A stretch of 64,000 nt of DNA from Macrothele yani (taxonomy: Eukaryota; Arthropoda; Arachnida; Araneae; Macrothelidae), in contig CM077011.1 of NCBI GenBank assembly GCA_039090855.1, positions 24,147,001 through 24,211,000 on the forward strand. The letters are read 5' to 3'. Position numbers and translations under genes: made by a program. Below are positions 53,339-64,000 of this stretch, one piece after another (position 1 is the first letter of the stretch; every line of letters begins with the position of its first letter). The notes under the pieces are model-generated. The model did no database searches, was not told the DNA's origin, and was given only the letters and a program-made list of their open reading frames with translations.

Positions 53339-53630
53339 TCAATAATTCGTGTGGCCCCCATGGCTGTCAATAACGGCCGCTACATGCCGCGGCATCGAAC
53401 GAAAGAAGCTTTGGATTTGGGCTTGGAATATGTCGGTCCAGGCTGCTTCCACATGTTGCCACAGTTCATCAGGCGTAGCCGCGGGTGGTGTTAGCCGGGC
53501 CACTCGGTTGCCGATCAGCGACCAGACGTGTTCGATGGGCGACATATCGGGAGAACAGCCGGGCCACGGCAGCAGTGAGACCTATTGGGCCGTGAAGAAT
53601 TGTTGCACGGTGGGGCTCTCATGGCCCCAT
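53339..53630 (-). pseudogene. Tc1-like transposase, C-terminal fragment
   Basis: On the minus strand TVQQFFTAQ near 53615, PWPGCSPDMSPIEHVWSLIG (with the catalytic glutamate), and SMPRHVAAVIDSHGGHTNY at 53400-53342 are the end of a Tc1 transposase like that at 55640-56731. The rest is absent. Confidence 0.82.
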
Positions 53631-53799
53631 CATCAGGCTAAGTGTCGTAGGAATGCAGAGTCAATCATTATAAAGTACAAGTAATTACCCATCATTCATT
53701 TCACCATTCGTCTCAAGGAGCTGCCAGAAGACAAAAGTTAAAGTTCAAAAAGAGGAACTACGTAGGATCTTCATCAACAGATGGTTGTCCGGAGGGGGC

Positions 53800-55260
53800 T
53801 ACCAGCCGTCTTCACTGGCTCGGAACATAGGCCGGGAGATCAAAGTTACAGCAGGAGTCACCAAATTTAATAATATAGAGGCTTTCAGTGAAAAAGGCAG
53901 TCCGTTTGTTAATAGTTGAGTTTCAGATTTTTGCGTTATTCCAGTCAGGTACGTAACCCTCTTGATTAGCAGCAGCTGTGAAGGCCGTGTTAGATGATCC
54001 TGATCGGAGTGCATATTTGTGTTCAGCCAGTCGTATGTTTAATGTCCGAAGTGTTGATCCAAAGTAGAACATGTTGGTACCATTGTTTACCTGCTGAATC
54101 AATGGTATACAATAAACACCAGGTTTGACCAATGGTGATACTTTATCTCTATCATTTCTTATTAACGAAAAATATTCTAGTGGTTACACCGAATAAAAGA
54201 TTGTGTCGATTGCATGCTTTCTTTGGTATAGACACAATAGGAGGGTAAAAGTCGATCTTGCCAATGTACTTGGTTGGAGTAGTTGTAATTGTTGACAAAT
54301 TCATGAGGTTGAATTTCTGGTGTTTATGTAATAATCTCCGGAAGAATTGGTCCGAGAACCCAAGAGAGCAGGCTAAGGTTAACACTCTACTAGCCAGTTC
54401 TTCAGATCATGCTTTTCGGGTAGAGGAATGTGTGAACGCCCGTTTTATCAAAAAACGGAGTGCAGTAGTCTTATGGTCAGAGGGATGAAACGAAGAAAAA
54501 GGTATCATACAGGGAACAGAGTTCGGTTTGCGATAAACAGAATAAAGATGTTGGTGAGAGTTTAAATCTCGAATCAGCATAAAATCCAAGAAGAGCAATT
54601 TACCTTCTCTCTCAAGTTCCTTGGTAAACTTGATGGTAGGAAGTTGTGAAGAAAGGCATTCAGTAAATTTTTCCAAAAGGGCCAAAGAGTGTGGCTAGAA
54701 TATCAATAAATCATCAACATATCTTAAAAAAAGTGATGGTTCATGAGGAAATATCCGTAGGACATTATCCTCTAAGGTCTGTAATAAAATTTCAGCTAAA
54801 ACAGGGGAAAGGGGGACACCATTGTGTCACCCTCTGTCTGTTGAAAAAACTTGCCATCAAATTTAAAGTACGAATGTTTGGAGACTAATTTAAGGGCTGA
54901 AATTATAGCTTCAATTTCAAGGGAGGAAACGGAGTCTATTAACAATTGTTGAATGGACTACATTCAAAGGGAAATTCGGAAAGAGAGACTCGACGTCCAA
55001 AGAAGCTATAATGAAACCAGTTCTGGGTGAATCAAAGTTTTTAATCCTATTTAAGGCTTGAGTAGAGCTAGAAATAGAAACTGAAGAATTTAGGGTTAAA
55101 GGTTTTACGTATGAAGCTAACGCTGTCTCAAGTGGCCTAGGCGGGTTGGCATAACCAGAAACGAGTAATCTAAAAGGGTTGGCCGGCTTGTGGGTCTTCA
55201 TCTTTCCAAATCCCTCGGGAACCCTAGGGCCAACAGGGGTTTCACTTTGGATGAAATGGA
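53800..55260 (-). pseudogene. Penelope-like retroelement: reverse transcriptase plus GIY-YIG nuclease
   Basis: Minus-strand order: MKTHKPANPFRLLVSGYANP (55201), FIIASLDVESLFPNFPL (palm motif A, about 55010), LRYVDDLLIF with the YVDD active site at 54710-54721 and a stop just after, IKFTKELEREGKLLFLDFML, LYSVYRKP near 54550, then GVYCIP and FYFGSTLRTLNIRLAEHK at 54120-54030, the GIY-YIG endonuclease. This domain order is specific to Penelope-like elements. Two or more frameshifts and stops. The element would reverse transcribe at a break made by the GIY-YIG nuclease. Terminal repeats not found. Confidence 0.85.
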
Positions 55261-55385
55261 AGCTGATAGAAAACCCTGAGTTCTCAGCTTACTCAATAAT
55301 GATTTTATTTGTCGTACGCCGACAGCATTTTTGATACCTATTACCTTGTCGTGTGAATAATTACTTTTGTCTTCAATTCATCTTT

Positions 55386-55474
55386 ATGTTTGCTGAGGTT
55401 ATTCAAAGACTGAAGTGGAAGCCATTTATTGACAACGGACGACTCACTGAGGTATCAGATCAGGTGTATCATCT
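55386..55474 (+). pseudogene. Possible upstream piece of the unrecognised gene
   Basis: Reads FAEVIQRLKWKPFIDNGRLT and then EVSDQVYHL up to the TA where a Tc1 element is inserted. After that element, AESMKSKYRGASQP follows in a compatible way. Belonging to the gene at 56900-60744 is inference from position and from the clean break at TA. Confidence 0.35.
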
Positions 55475-55475
55475 A

Positions 55476-56868
55476 CACTGCTGGCCATTAAAAGTGCAAC
55501 ACCAGGAAGATCGCATCTCAGGGGCTCAAACGTTGGCAGAAGGGCTGAATACGGGAGCACATGTAAATGATTAACTGGACAGCACATGTGGAAATAATAT
55601 GCGACAGGAACGCCCACCTGGAAGTCGTATAAGAGGGGTGAATAAAAGCCGGTGTAAAGAATTCGAAGTTTGTTTGCTCGCCTTCCTAGCCACGGACAGC
55701 TTCGGCCTGCCCCGGCGAAGATAACGGCATCCCTACCAGTAGGTTTCCGACTTCGGTCGCGGGAGAACTGTGGCATATCGGGGTGGCGCATTATAACTCC
55801 GAGACATCGGTGCTCGTGTATGATAGCATGAGGCCACGGTTGGAAGAATATGGCGTCAGTCGGTAGCGGAGGAACGAACTCACAGACGTGCGGGATCCCA
55901 ACGGCCCAGTCACACCACCGAACGAGAGGGCCAATATCTGGTGCGTATGGCTCTGACGGATCGCACAGCATCATCCACCATCGTATCTTAACAGTTCGGG
56001 TGTGTAGCATAACACCCAGTCTCCGCAACGATAACTACAAGTAGTGTGCAGCAGCGGGCCTTTTTTGCACGATACTCATTGTTTCGGCTACTTTTGACTA
56101 TGACTGCAATTGTACCAAGAACGTCGTGCTCTGGAGGTGCGAATGGCAAGGCATCGTGATTTCCGACGAATCCCGCTTCAGATTGTATTACCATAATGGA
56201 CGAATGCGTGTCTGGCTGTACCGCGGCGACCCGCTGAGTGAGTACTGCATTATGCTGGGCCATACTGGCCCGGCATCCGGCGTTATCGTATGGGGTGCCA
56301 TTGAATACCACTCCCGCTCTCGCCTTGCCCGCATGACCGGTACGTTGAATAGTCATCATTACATCACTGAGGTTTTGGAGCTTGTTGTTACACCATATAT
56401 TCATGGACAGTCTGGTTCCATTTACCAACAAGATAATGCGCGGCCGCATACGGCATGTAATGTCCAAGACTTCTTGGATCTCCAACATGTGCCACGTCTT
56501 CCTTGGCCAGCGCGGTTCCCGGACATGTCGCCTCTTGAAAACGTGTGCTCCGTGATCACCGAACGACTGGCACTACAGCGACCAACCCCGGCTACAATGG
56601 AGAAACTGTGGCATCGTATCGAAGCTGCGTGGACGGACATTATCCAAACATACATCCAACGTCTCTGCCTCTCGATGCCGGGCCGTGTAGTAGCTGTAAT
56701 TGATGCATATGGTGGCTACACCAGATACTGATTGTTACGTGTAGCTCTCGTCTGATCATGCTGCATTTGTAATCGATTCACACTCATATCATCTGATTTC
56801 TGCACGATAAAATATGGTTTTGGTATCTCTTGTCTTTCTTGGTGTTGAACTTTTAATAGGCAGCAGTG
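55476..56868 (+). mobile_element. Tc1-like element, family I
   Basis: Ends CACTGCTGGCCATTAAAAGT and ACTTTTAATAGGCAGCAGTG with TA at 55474-55475 and 56869-56870. 1393 bp. Confidence 0.93.
55640..56731 (+). pseudogene. Tc1-like transposase, family I
   Basis: The DNA-binding half is scattered over three frames (55700-56120). From about 56126 the catalytic half is open to the stop after GGYTRY at 56731: ISDESRFRLYYHNGRMRV (first aspartate), GVIVWGAIEYHSRSRL, YQQDNARPHTACNVQDF (second aspartate), FPDMSPLENVCSV with the catalytic glutamate. The catalytic core of about 200 residues is the best preserved of its kind here. Confidence 0.88.
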
Positions 56869-56899
56869 TAGCTGAATCCATGAAAAGTAAATACAGAGG

Positions 56900-58976
56900 A
56901 GCTTCACAGCCACTGCGAAAAATTTATTGTGGAAGAAGATGATCTGTTGAAGGAGTTTAACGTTCTCACAGAGAAAAATACTCAGCGCTCAGAACAGTGC
57001 CAATAGTTGGAAGGATTTCTCTACCTAGTTTATCTTTTGAAGTGGGACATCAGGGCAGATAGAGAGGGTCTTTGAAGACTGAATGTAGAAACAGTTCAAG
57101 AGGTACTTACTATATCCCAGATTTTTGATAGAGTGAACTGTTTAAGATGGTGCTCTTTCTACCTCGAAAACATGAAACCTGAGAGAAGACTCATCTATGA
57201 AAAGTTTATGGCAGGAAATTTTGTTGTTGGAACTCTAGGCAAGTTTAACAATGAAGGTGTTAATTTGTCTCTAGAACAGACCATCAACAGGACAAAAAAT
57301 CACCTGGATGAGTTATGGGTCAGACAAAATGTTGCTGAGTGGGAACTAGTGTGCCATGAAGTTCTTGTCATACGGAATGCATTTCTGAACATAATGAATG
57401 TTCAGCAAGGTGACTATGAATTACGAAAACATCGTGAGCTGGATGGCTCCCTTAAAAGTGAATTGAAAGTAGGCATTCAAAAGGTGTTTCAGTATGCATA
57501 ATCCAGAAGAAATCCATTTCTGGATGAGAGGTGAAGCTAGATTTCACATCTTGACAAATGGGTGCATTGCACCAGTTGTCAAAGACTTGTTGGATTTAGA
57601 CATGAAGGAGAATATGAGTACAAACGGTTCAGAGATGAAAGGCTCTTGCAACAGTCTACGCCTCTATCTGCTCCAATCAGACGACTGAAGCTCTCAACAC
57701 TCTACACTTCTAAGAAAAGCAACAACTTTCATTCGGCATTGACTCACTCCAGTCCATCAAATCAGATCAAGGAAATGTCTCATGCTCAAATATATGTTGA
57801 TATTTCGAAGGAGCAAGAAATGGCAACTGCAGAAGTATTGTGTTATGATTTAACTCCGACCGTGCTATTGGATCACAATGGAAAAACCGGTAAAGTATGA
57901 ATGAACTCAGTTCAGAATTGGTGAAACAACTTGAAAGCACTAAATGTGATGCCTTATCGACATACATTATTTTAAGAAGAATGATGCTTTATCGACATGC
58001 TTGACAATCGATATAATGAATTTGTTTAGAAAAATTCCTACAAAAGACATGAAGACGTTCAAAGATTTCTCTTACGCTGTTCTGAGTCATGTGGATGAGG
58101 TATGCAAATTCGAACTTGTAGACATTGTCGTTGATAATTATCTAGTAGAGTCCGTCCAAACGCAGAAAGAGAAAGAAGATCATCGGTTGGCCCTCTTCCA
58201 CTCTTATCAGGGACTTCAAATACAAAATTTCCAGTTGATATGGAGCGTTTCTGGGCTTCAGGTGAAAACAAAAGTTTACTGAAAGTTGCTCTGAAAACAT
58301 TTGTTAAGATTTGTTCGTTAACAGAAGACACGAAACTATTATGAGTCACCAAGGAGATAAAACTGGGCCACAGCAGATTTCCGGTGGACAAACAAATCAA
58401 ATTACAGATCAACTGCAAGTCTCTGCTGAAGCAGCTGATTTGCGCTTGATACCACACATTTTTCACTCACTTAAAAGCGGGATGAAACCACTAGTTGTTA
58501 TTTCTAATGACACAGATGTTCTTGTGTTGTTGCGTCATTACTTCCAATTTTTCATGAAAATGGTTACGGATGTCTGCAGCTGACATAGTTCCTGTATACA
58601 CATTGTCAGTGAAACTTGGTCCTGAAGCGCAAATGGATTCTCACTGCCCATGTTCTCACAGGCTTTGACGTCACCAGTAAAACCAAAATAATAACCAACA
58701 TGTTTAAAAGAACATCCAGAGAATTACTTTTCCAGTTTCGGAAGATTCATTCCTCCAAGTGATCAGTCATTTTGACAAGCTGAATTATATCTCGTCCACG
58801 TGATAAAACCAGAATCAATGTTCTCGAAATTTGATGAACTGAGATATGAAATGATGAAACAGGGGGAAACACCCAACTTACAGCACATTTCATGTACTAG
58901 CTCTGCACCTCAAGGACACCTTCAAAGATCATTTTGTATGGAGTACACTTCATCATCCATTTTAAAGCTAACAAGT
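56900..58976 (+). pseudogene. Unrecognised protein gene, decayed, main part
   Basis: Long coding-like blocks in shifting frames: TVQEVLTISQIFDRVNCLRW (57090-57150), SFYLENMKPERRLIYEKF, LSLEQTINRTKNHLDELWVR (57268-57330), FKDFSYAVLSHVDEVCKFEL then VDIVVDNYLVES (58055-58150), SAEAADLRLIPHIFHS (58420-58470) and PLVVISNDTDVLVLL (58488-58535), then LGPEAQMDS near 58615. These resemble a large, poorly characterised protein type found in many invertebrates. The paired acidic blocks EAADLRLI and SNDTDVLVLL look like a PIN/FEN-type nuclease core; that is inference. Introns cannot be told from decay. It is broken at 58977 by a Tc1 element and ends at 60744. Confidence 0.55.
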
Positions 58977-58977
58977 A

Positions 58978-60530
58978 CACTGGTGTGCAAAAATTAAGGA
59001 CGAAGAGGAGAAATTAGTATAACAGCGGAACGAGCCGGCACAACGGACCAAAAGACCACTCAAGACATAGACTAGGGTCCGGTACGGTAGGGCATGTGCA
59101 TATATGCAGCATGACGTAGGAAGGGGAGTGTCAGAATGGTATAAAGCACACGGGCGGTGTACGCTCAGCGATTCGGTGAAAGTTATTGCACGGTGTACAT
59201 CGATTTGAACGACGTCGTGTTGCTGCCACCGCGCGATATGGCAAACAGGCAATTCAGTAGACGACATCTGTATAACTTTACCAGAGGTCGCGTCATTGGG
59301 AAGTTGGAAGAAGGTCGAAGTGTGACTAGTGTGGCCGAGGAGTTCGGAATCGCTCACAGCATCGTTTCACGAGCTTGGAGAACATTTCAAACGAGAGGAA
59401 CAGTTGTCCGAGAGTTTAGCAATGGTCGTCCACGAGCAACCACAGCGGCGGACGACTGGTATATTGTCCTACAGGCGACAACAGACAGACGGCAGACATC
59501 GGGAGAAATTGCAAGGCATATGCAACAGACAACTGGACGTCCGTTATCGCGTTTTGCCGTGGCCAGGAGGCTGCACAAATGTGGTCTATTTGCACGACGA
59601 CCAGTATGGTGTGTGCCAAACACGCCTGCTCATCGGAGACGGCGGTTTCTGTGGTCCCAGGAACACAAGAACTAGACACTTCAGCAATGGGGTCGAGTTC
59701 TCTTTACGGATGAGAGCCGATTTAGTCTGATGAGCGATTTTGGACGTGTACACATCTAGAAAGAGCAGGGAACACGCAATCAAACCTCCAACATCATCGA
59801 AAGGGACCGGTTTGGAGGTGGCTGAGTTCTCGTTTGGGGCGGTATCATGCTTGGTAGCCGTACTGACCTCCACATCTTCCAAGGAGGTTCAGTCACTGGT
59901 GTCCGCTATTGTACCGAGGTTCTCCTGCCTCACGTGCGTCTGTTTAGAGTTGCTTTGGGTCCTGAGTTCCTCTTCATGGACGACAACGCTACACCTCACC
60001 GTACAGTGGCTGTCGCAGAGCTGTTGGAGAGTGGAGATATTTAACGCATGGATTGACCCGCAAAGTCTCCGGACCTAAATCTAATCGAACACGTGTGGGA
60101 CCTTCTCTGGAGACGCTTGGAAGCACGTCATCAGCCGCCAGCAACGATTCCGCATCTGCGATTGGCGCTACAAGGGTAACGGGCCGCGATGCCTCAACAG
60201 CTCCTTGACAACCTCGTCCTCAGCATGGACAGACGTTGTAAATCCTGCAACGCAGTCAGGGGTGATCATATTCCCTACTAAAAACTGGATTTTTCTTGGC
60301 AGCCGCCTGTCACATGGACGTTTCTGTCTTCTGTCGAATTCTGCTCGAAGCTACCTTTACAAAAAGGTGCCTTTGTATCCTTTGGATTCCTTGTTTGGAC
60401 GGTTTTTGCTCACTTGTCCCATATTCTTACATCTTGGGGATCTTATGGTATGATTTGAGTCGACGTGGAGCACTTTTGCACGACGTTACATTCGAGAAAC
60501 CGTCTCGTACGTAATTTTTGCACTCCAGTG
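58978..60530 (+). mobile_element. Tc1-like element, family J
   Basis: Ends CACTGGTGTGCAAAAATTAA and TAATTTTTGCACTCCAGTG; TA at 58976-58977, and the right target TA has become TG. 1553 bp, with a long 5' leader. Inserted in the unrecognised gene. Confidence 0.92.
59238..60281 (+). pseudogene. Tc1-like transposase, family J
   Basis: ATG at 59238 (MANRQFSRRHLYNFTRGRVI). Open through the helix-turn-helix (VTSVAEEFGIAHSIVSRAWR) and linker to the stop at 59673-59675; the same frame continues with LFTDESRFSLMSDFGRVHI (first aspartate), another stop, a compensated frameshift (59760-59850), then FLFMDDNATPHRTVAVAEL (second aspartate) and SPDLNLIEHVWDLLWRRLEA (glutamate), ending at the TAA at 60279-60281. 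All three catalytic residues remain. Confidence 0.9.
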
Positions 60531-60744
60531 TGCATTGCTACCAACGGACCATGTATGGGTACTGAGTGATGATGGCATCGTCATGTTGCTACCTGAGTCA
60601 AGAATGAAGGACTTTCCAGACGATGACCTTACAACTTGTGCATGCAAAAAATGTCATGGTGGACGATGTTGATGCCACAGACAAGGCCAGGACTGCGTTT
60701 CATTTTGTAAATGCCAGCAAATGTGTCAAAATATCAAGAAATAG
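60531..60744 (+). pseudogene. Unrecognised gene, C-terminal cysteine-rich end
   Basis: Continuous frame after the Tc1 insertion: DHVWVLSDDGIVMLLPESRM, then DDLTTCACKKCHGGRC, one TGA, then CHRQGQDCVSFCKCQQMCQN, ending in TAG at 60742-60744. The CxCxxC, CxC and CxCxxxC pattern suggests a zinc-binding tail. It fits as the end of the gene at 56900-58976. Confidence 0.6.
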
Positions 60745-61454
60745 CTATAATGATTTTACTGCTTAAATGTCATGTTTTACAGTTTGAGCACTGTATATTC
60801 TTATAATACTCTAAATGTAATAGGTCTGTGTTTGTATTAAAATCATCTGTTTAGAATAGATGAGAGATGTCAGGAATTAATCAAACGTTTGTTTTTAAAT
60901 ATTATAATAAATCAGGTCATTTTCAATTTCAGTGGACTTTTCCAACTTTTATTAATTAATAATTGAATAATTGAAAAAATTCAATTACTCCCCTTTCGTT
61001 GTTCCTAAATTAAATTAAGTACATACAGAAGTAAATCTTGCTCGATGCACATTTTTAATAGCAAGATCCGTTATGGCTGCCTTAATAAAACTGACCATGT
61101 TTTAGATGTCTCCCGAAGATTTTTTTATTCATTTTTAAACCCTCTAACTGGATCCAGTCACACAGTTTGTCAAGCAAGAAATTCCTTCGGGCCTTATATG
61201 AAGGACCTGTATTAAATTGAGAAATTGTTATTTTCAGATTTCTATTTTCATTTCTGAATGCTATTTTCTCATTACCTTAACGTGTAACATACATTAGGCT
61301 TAAGTAAGAAAATTACAAGGGAAGGGGTAGAAAATGGAAAACGAAAACAGAGAGGTTATACGTCGAACCCGTTTATAAAGAACACGGAAAAATCGAATTA
61401 CCCGCTTTATCGAACTTCAGAAAATCATCGTGAAAGCTATTCTACAAAATACAG
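60745..61454. other. AT-rich intergenic stretch
   Basis: About 700 bp, nothing recognised. Confidence 0.55.
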
Positions 61455-61890
61455 AGGGTAGTTAGAAAGTAATGCCTCCATATTTATATACAAGCCCAGT
61501 GGCAAGGAATCAAATTGAAGCAAAACAAGGGCAAAGCTCAGAATTATATTTTAATTTTCATATTTTATTTTACATAGTCTGCCTCATGATCGATAGAGAT
61601 ACGCCAACGATGCTTTTTAAACCCGTCTCTGTAAAATGTCTTAAGGTGTTTCTCGGAACCATTTCTTCTTAACGGCTTGAACATCTTATATGAATTCCTT
61701 ACATATGTCTCTTGAGAGCAAAAACAATTAGAAGTCGGACGGCGCCGAAACTGCGTTGTAGGTAGAGTGTTCAAGAACTTCAAAGCCGATTTTCTGTAAT
61801 GCCTCTGAAATGAAATCACTGACATAAGGTTTGTTTGGCATTATCGTGTTGCAGAATCACTGGTGTATTTATCCCACGAACCCGGTTTAT
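61455..61890 (-). pseudogene. mariner-like transposase fragment
   Basis: The left end GGGTAGTTAGAAAGTAATGC looks like a mariner-type terminal repeat. On the minus strand, NGSEKHLKTFYRDGFKKHRW near 61650-61600 and HEADYV near 61570 resemble the C-terminal end of mariner transposases. The rest is unreadable. Confidence 0.55.
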
Positions 61891-61899
61891 TCTTTTCTT

Positions 61900-63796
61900 T
61901 AACTTATTTAGCACGTCTTTTATAAAAAAAGATCGTGCTTATGTTGTCGGTTTGTCCGTCCGTTTCTGCAACTATTAGTCCGATTTGAAAAATTATTTTT
62001 GCGTTTGAAAGCCTGAAATATGCAAATGATGATCCTTTATTTCGTTTTTTTTACGATGTACAATTTCTCCGCTAGAGGACGTAAATGCAGACCATGTCGG
62101 ATTCAAAATAAATTCAATCCATATATCTGCTTCTAAACATCAATTTGAAAAATTCTTCTATCTTTCGATTCCATTTATTTCGAAGAATATTTTAAGTATA
62201 GTTACTTTTTCAAGTTACGCATACATTTTCAGCTAGGGGACGTAAAATTAAATTACGTTTTTCCAGATATATCTTCTTCTAAAACTCCGATTTGAAAAAA
62301 ACATTTTCTTCAGAGGATACCGCTCCTAATGAAAAAACGTTTGCATATAATTTTTAATTTTTGGTAAGGAATATTCCGCCACCAGGGGCGTAAATGTTAA
62401 TTTTTGCTTCTGATGTATTTGCCATAAAATCTGAGTTTCTAAAATCGCGATTGAAAAACTTATTTCGTGGATCGATGCCGCTTACGTCGATAAACCCTTT
62501 CGGAATATTTTCTTTTTAAAATATTGCCTGGTTTCTCCGTCAGGGGGAGTAGATACATATCTTATTTTTGTCAATATTTCTGCTTCTAATGGTCCGATTT
62601 GAAAAAATGTTTTCATCATTGGGGAAAGTTTCTGTTGTGAGATGTTTTCATATAATTTCAAAATTTTAAAGTAATTCATAGATTTTCCGCTAGGGTGAGT
62701 AGAGGTAAAATGCGTTTCCCCCGTTATTTCACCTTCTAAAACTACGATTTGAAAAATTCTTTCTGCAACGGATACAGATCCTAATGGTAAGTCCTTTGCA
62801 TATAATTTCTAATTTCGGTAAAAAATGGGCTGGCCACAAGGCGGCGTAAGTCTTAATTTCCTCTTCTGATATATTTGCAGCAGAATCTGAGCTTCTAAAA
62901 TCTCGGGTTCAAAAAACATTGATACTACTCAAGTCGACAGACCTTTTAGGAATATTTTCTTCTTAAAATAATGCATGGTTTCTACACCAGGGGCGGAGAT
63001 GTACATCTTATCTTTGTGAATATCTCTAATTCTAGGAGCCCGATTTGAAAAATTCCTTCCTTGTTGGATAGTGTTTCCGATGCGAAATGTTTGTGATATA
63101 AATTCAAAATTCTCAAGTAAATCACAGATTTTCCGCTTGGGGGCGCAAAGGTAAATTGCGTTTTTTGCGTTATTTTTGCTTCTAAAACTCCGATTTGAAA
63201 AATTCTTCCTGTATCGCATTCAGCTCTTTATGGAAAATGTTTTTCACATAATTTCTAATATTTCGTAAAGGATGATTTTTCCACCAGGCGGCTTAAGTAT
63301 AAATTTCTGCTTGTGATGTATTCGTATTTGTAGCAAAATCTGGCCTCCTAAAAACTGGACTAAAATGTTTTTTCCTGGACCGATTCCTCTCACATCGAAA
63401 AACCTTTTGAGAATACTTTCTTACTAAAATAATGCATGGTTTTCCCGCCAGGGGGCGTACATGCATTTAATATTTGTCCATATCTCTGATTCGGAGAGTC
63501 CGATTTGAAAAAATCGTTTTTTGTTGGAGATCGTTTCCGCTGCGAAAAGTCCTCATATAAATAAAAACTTTCTTAACGCACAAGTCTGCAACCAGGGGTC
63601 GTAAGTTCACGATTCCCTTTACAGCAATATCTGCGGTATTAAAAACCCGATTGAATAACTTCTTTCTTCCGTCAGATACTATTATTTTCCAAACCGGTTT
63701 CATTGACTTTGAATCGCTTTGATAAATTTAATTTGCGTCAGAACGGATTCAAAAGACGTGCTCATTACACCCGAAAATTTGGTGTCATCTTTCTTA
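61900..63796 (+). repeat. Tandem array of ~150-bp monomers with CTCF-like motifs (copy 2)
   Basis: Eleven monomers with GC-rich motifs near 62069, 62230, 62378, 62537, 62687, 62831, 62983, 63132, 63281, 63445 and 63590, mean spacing about 152 bp. Same three-type rotation and same orientation as 640-2095, and the same terminal 200 bp (63603-63796). Motifs are more decayed than the first ones in copy 1; the best are ATTCCGCCACCAGGGGCG (62380) and CCCGCCAGGGGGCGTAC (63445). Confidence 0.83.
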
Positions 63797-64000
63797 AGGT
63801 ATGCACCTAGCTCGCAGAGTTGGTAGTCATACCTTTGATCATGTGCTCTTAATGAATAATTCCTCAGGAGTCCTTGATCATAATGAGCATGCACTCTCCG
63901 GCAGAAATTTGAATGTTGAAATTTTTCCAGTGAGGAGAAGATGGGTGTTGTTATTACAGCCATTGATTTTTCATTTCTGGGTCATAATGGTGAACTCAAC
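63797..64000. other. Flank at the right window edge
   Basis: Begins where homology with the left array copy stops. On the minus strand, a short open stretch (RNYSLRAHDQRYDYQLCELG) runs to the join; not recognised. Confidence 0.35.

Noticed and set aside
60531..60744. Selenocysteine at the TGA in the cysteine-rich tail
   Set aside because: No SECIS-like element is visible, and the gene has other stops and frameshifts and a transposon inside it.
63700..63963. 87-codon minus-strand ORF at the right edge
   Set aside because: It crosses the join between the repeat end and its flank and matches nothing I recognise.

Overview
The window looks like repeat-packed intergenic DNA from an animal, most likely an arthropod and possibly a chelicerate. 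There is no operon structure, no intact host gene and no rRNA. Tc1/mariner DNA transposons, RTE-, Jockey- and Penelope-type retroelements, tRNA-derived SINEs and microsatellites fill it. The arthropod call is inference from this mobile-element mix and cannot be proved from the window.

Layout. 1-637: end of a Tc1 element. 640-2095: array of about 145-bp monomers carrying CTCF-like motifs. 2236-2638: short element with terminal inverted repeats. 2808-8046: three Tc1 elements and a tRNA-derived SINE. 8450-15625: a Jockey-like element split by two head-to-tail RTE copies. 15629-20805: transposase and retrotransposon debris and a TRIM element. 21746-23142: RTE copy with an open frame. 23760-28740: two Tc1 elements between two decayed DDE genes. 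29174-36416: TRIM copies, one solo LTR, and a Jockey-like element broken by a TRIM and probably by two Tc1 elements. 36680-39743: hairpin, DD41D-like, Tc1 and mariner debris. 40171-46122: TRIM, then a Tc1 element split by a retrotransposon (itself hit by another Tc1) and by a further TRIM. 47660-50551: Tc1, long foldback and a second short inverted-repeat element. 50849-52842: 202-bp tandem array, a short ORF and RTE-like debris. 53339-55260: Tc1 and Penelope-like debris. 55386-60744: a decayed, unrecognised protein gene interrupted by one and perhaps two Tc1 elements. 61455-63796: mariner debris and a second copy of the CTCF-like array.

Most notable is a family of miniature LTR elements (TRIMs). 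Members are about 500-600 bp with 163-181 bp direct terminal repeats, mostly with 4-bp target duplications. They carry a purine tract and a 12-base match to the tRNA-Lys 3' end as primer-binding site, and one copy is a solo LTR. Each LTR holds a cloverleaf-capable tRNA-like sequence with intact Pol III A and B boxes. The design parallels plant Cassandra TRIMs (5S rRNA in the LTR), but with a tRNA. Seven copies or fragments lie here, all in the same orientation.

Nothing here works together as a pathway. The logic is insertion history: target duplications order the insertions, and nearly every transposase or reverse transcriptase is disabled. The partial Tc1 frame at the left edge and the 5'-truncated RTE frame at 21746-23122 remain open.
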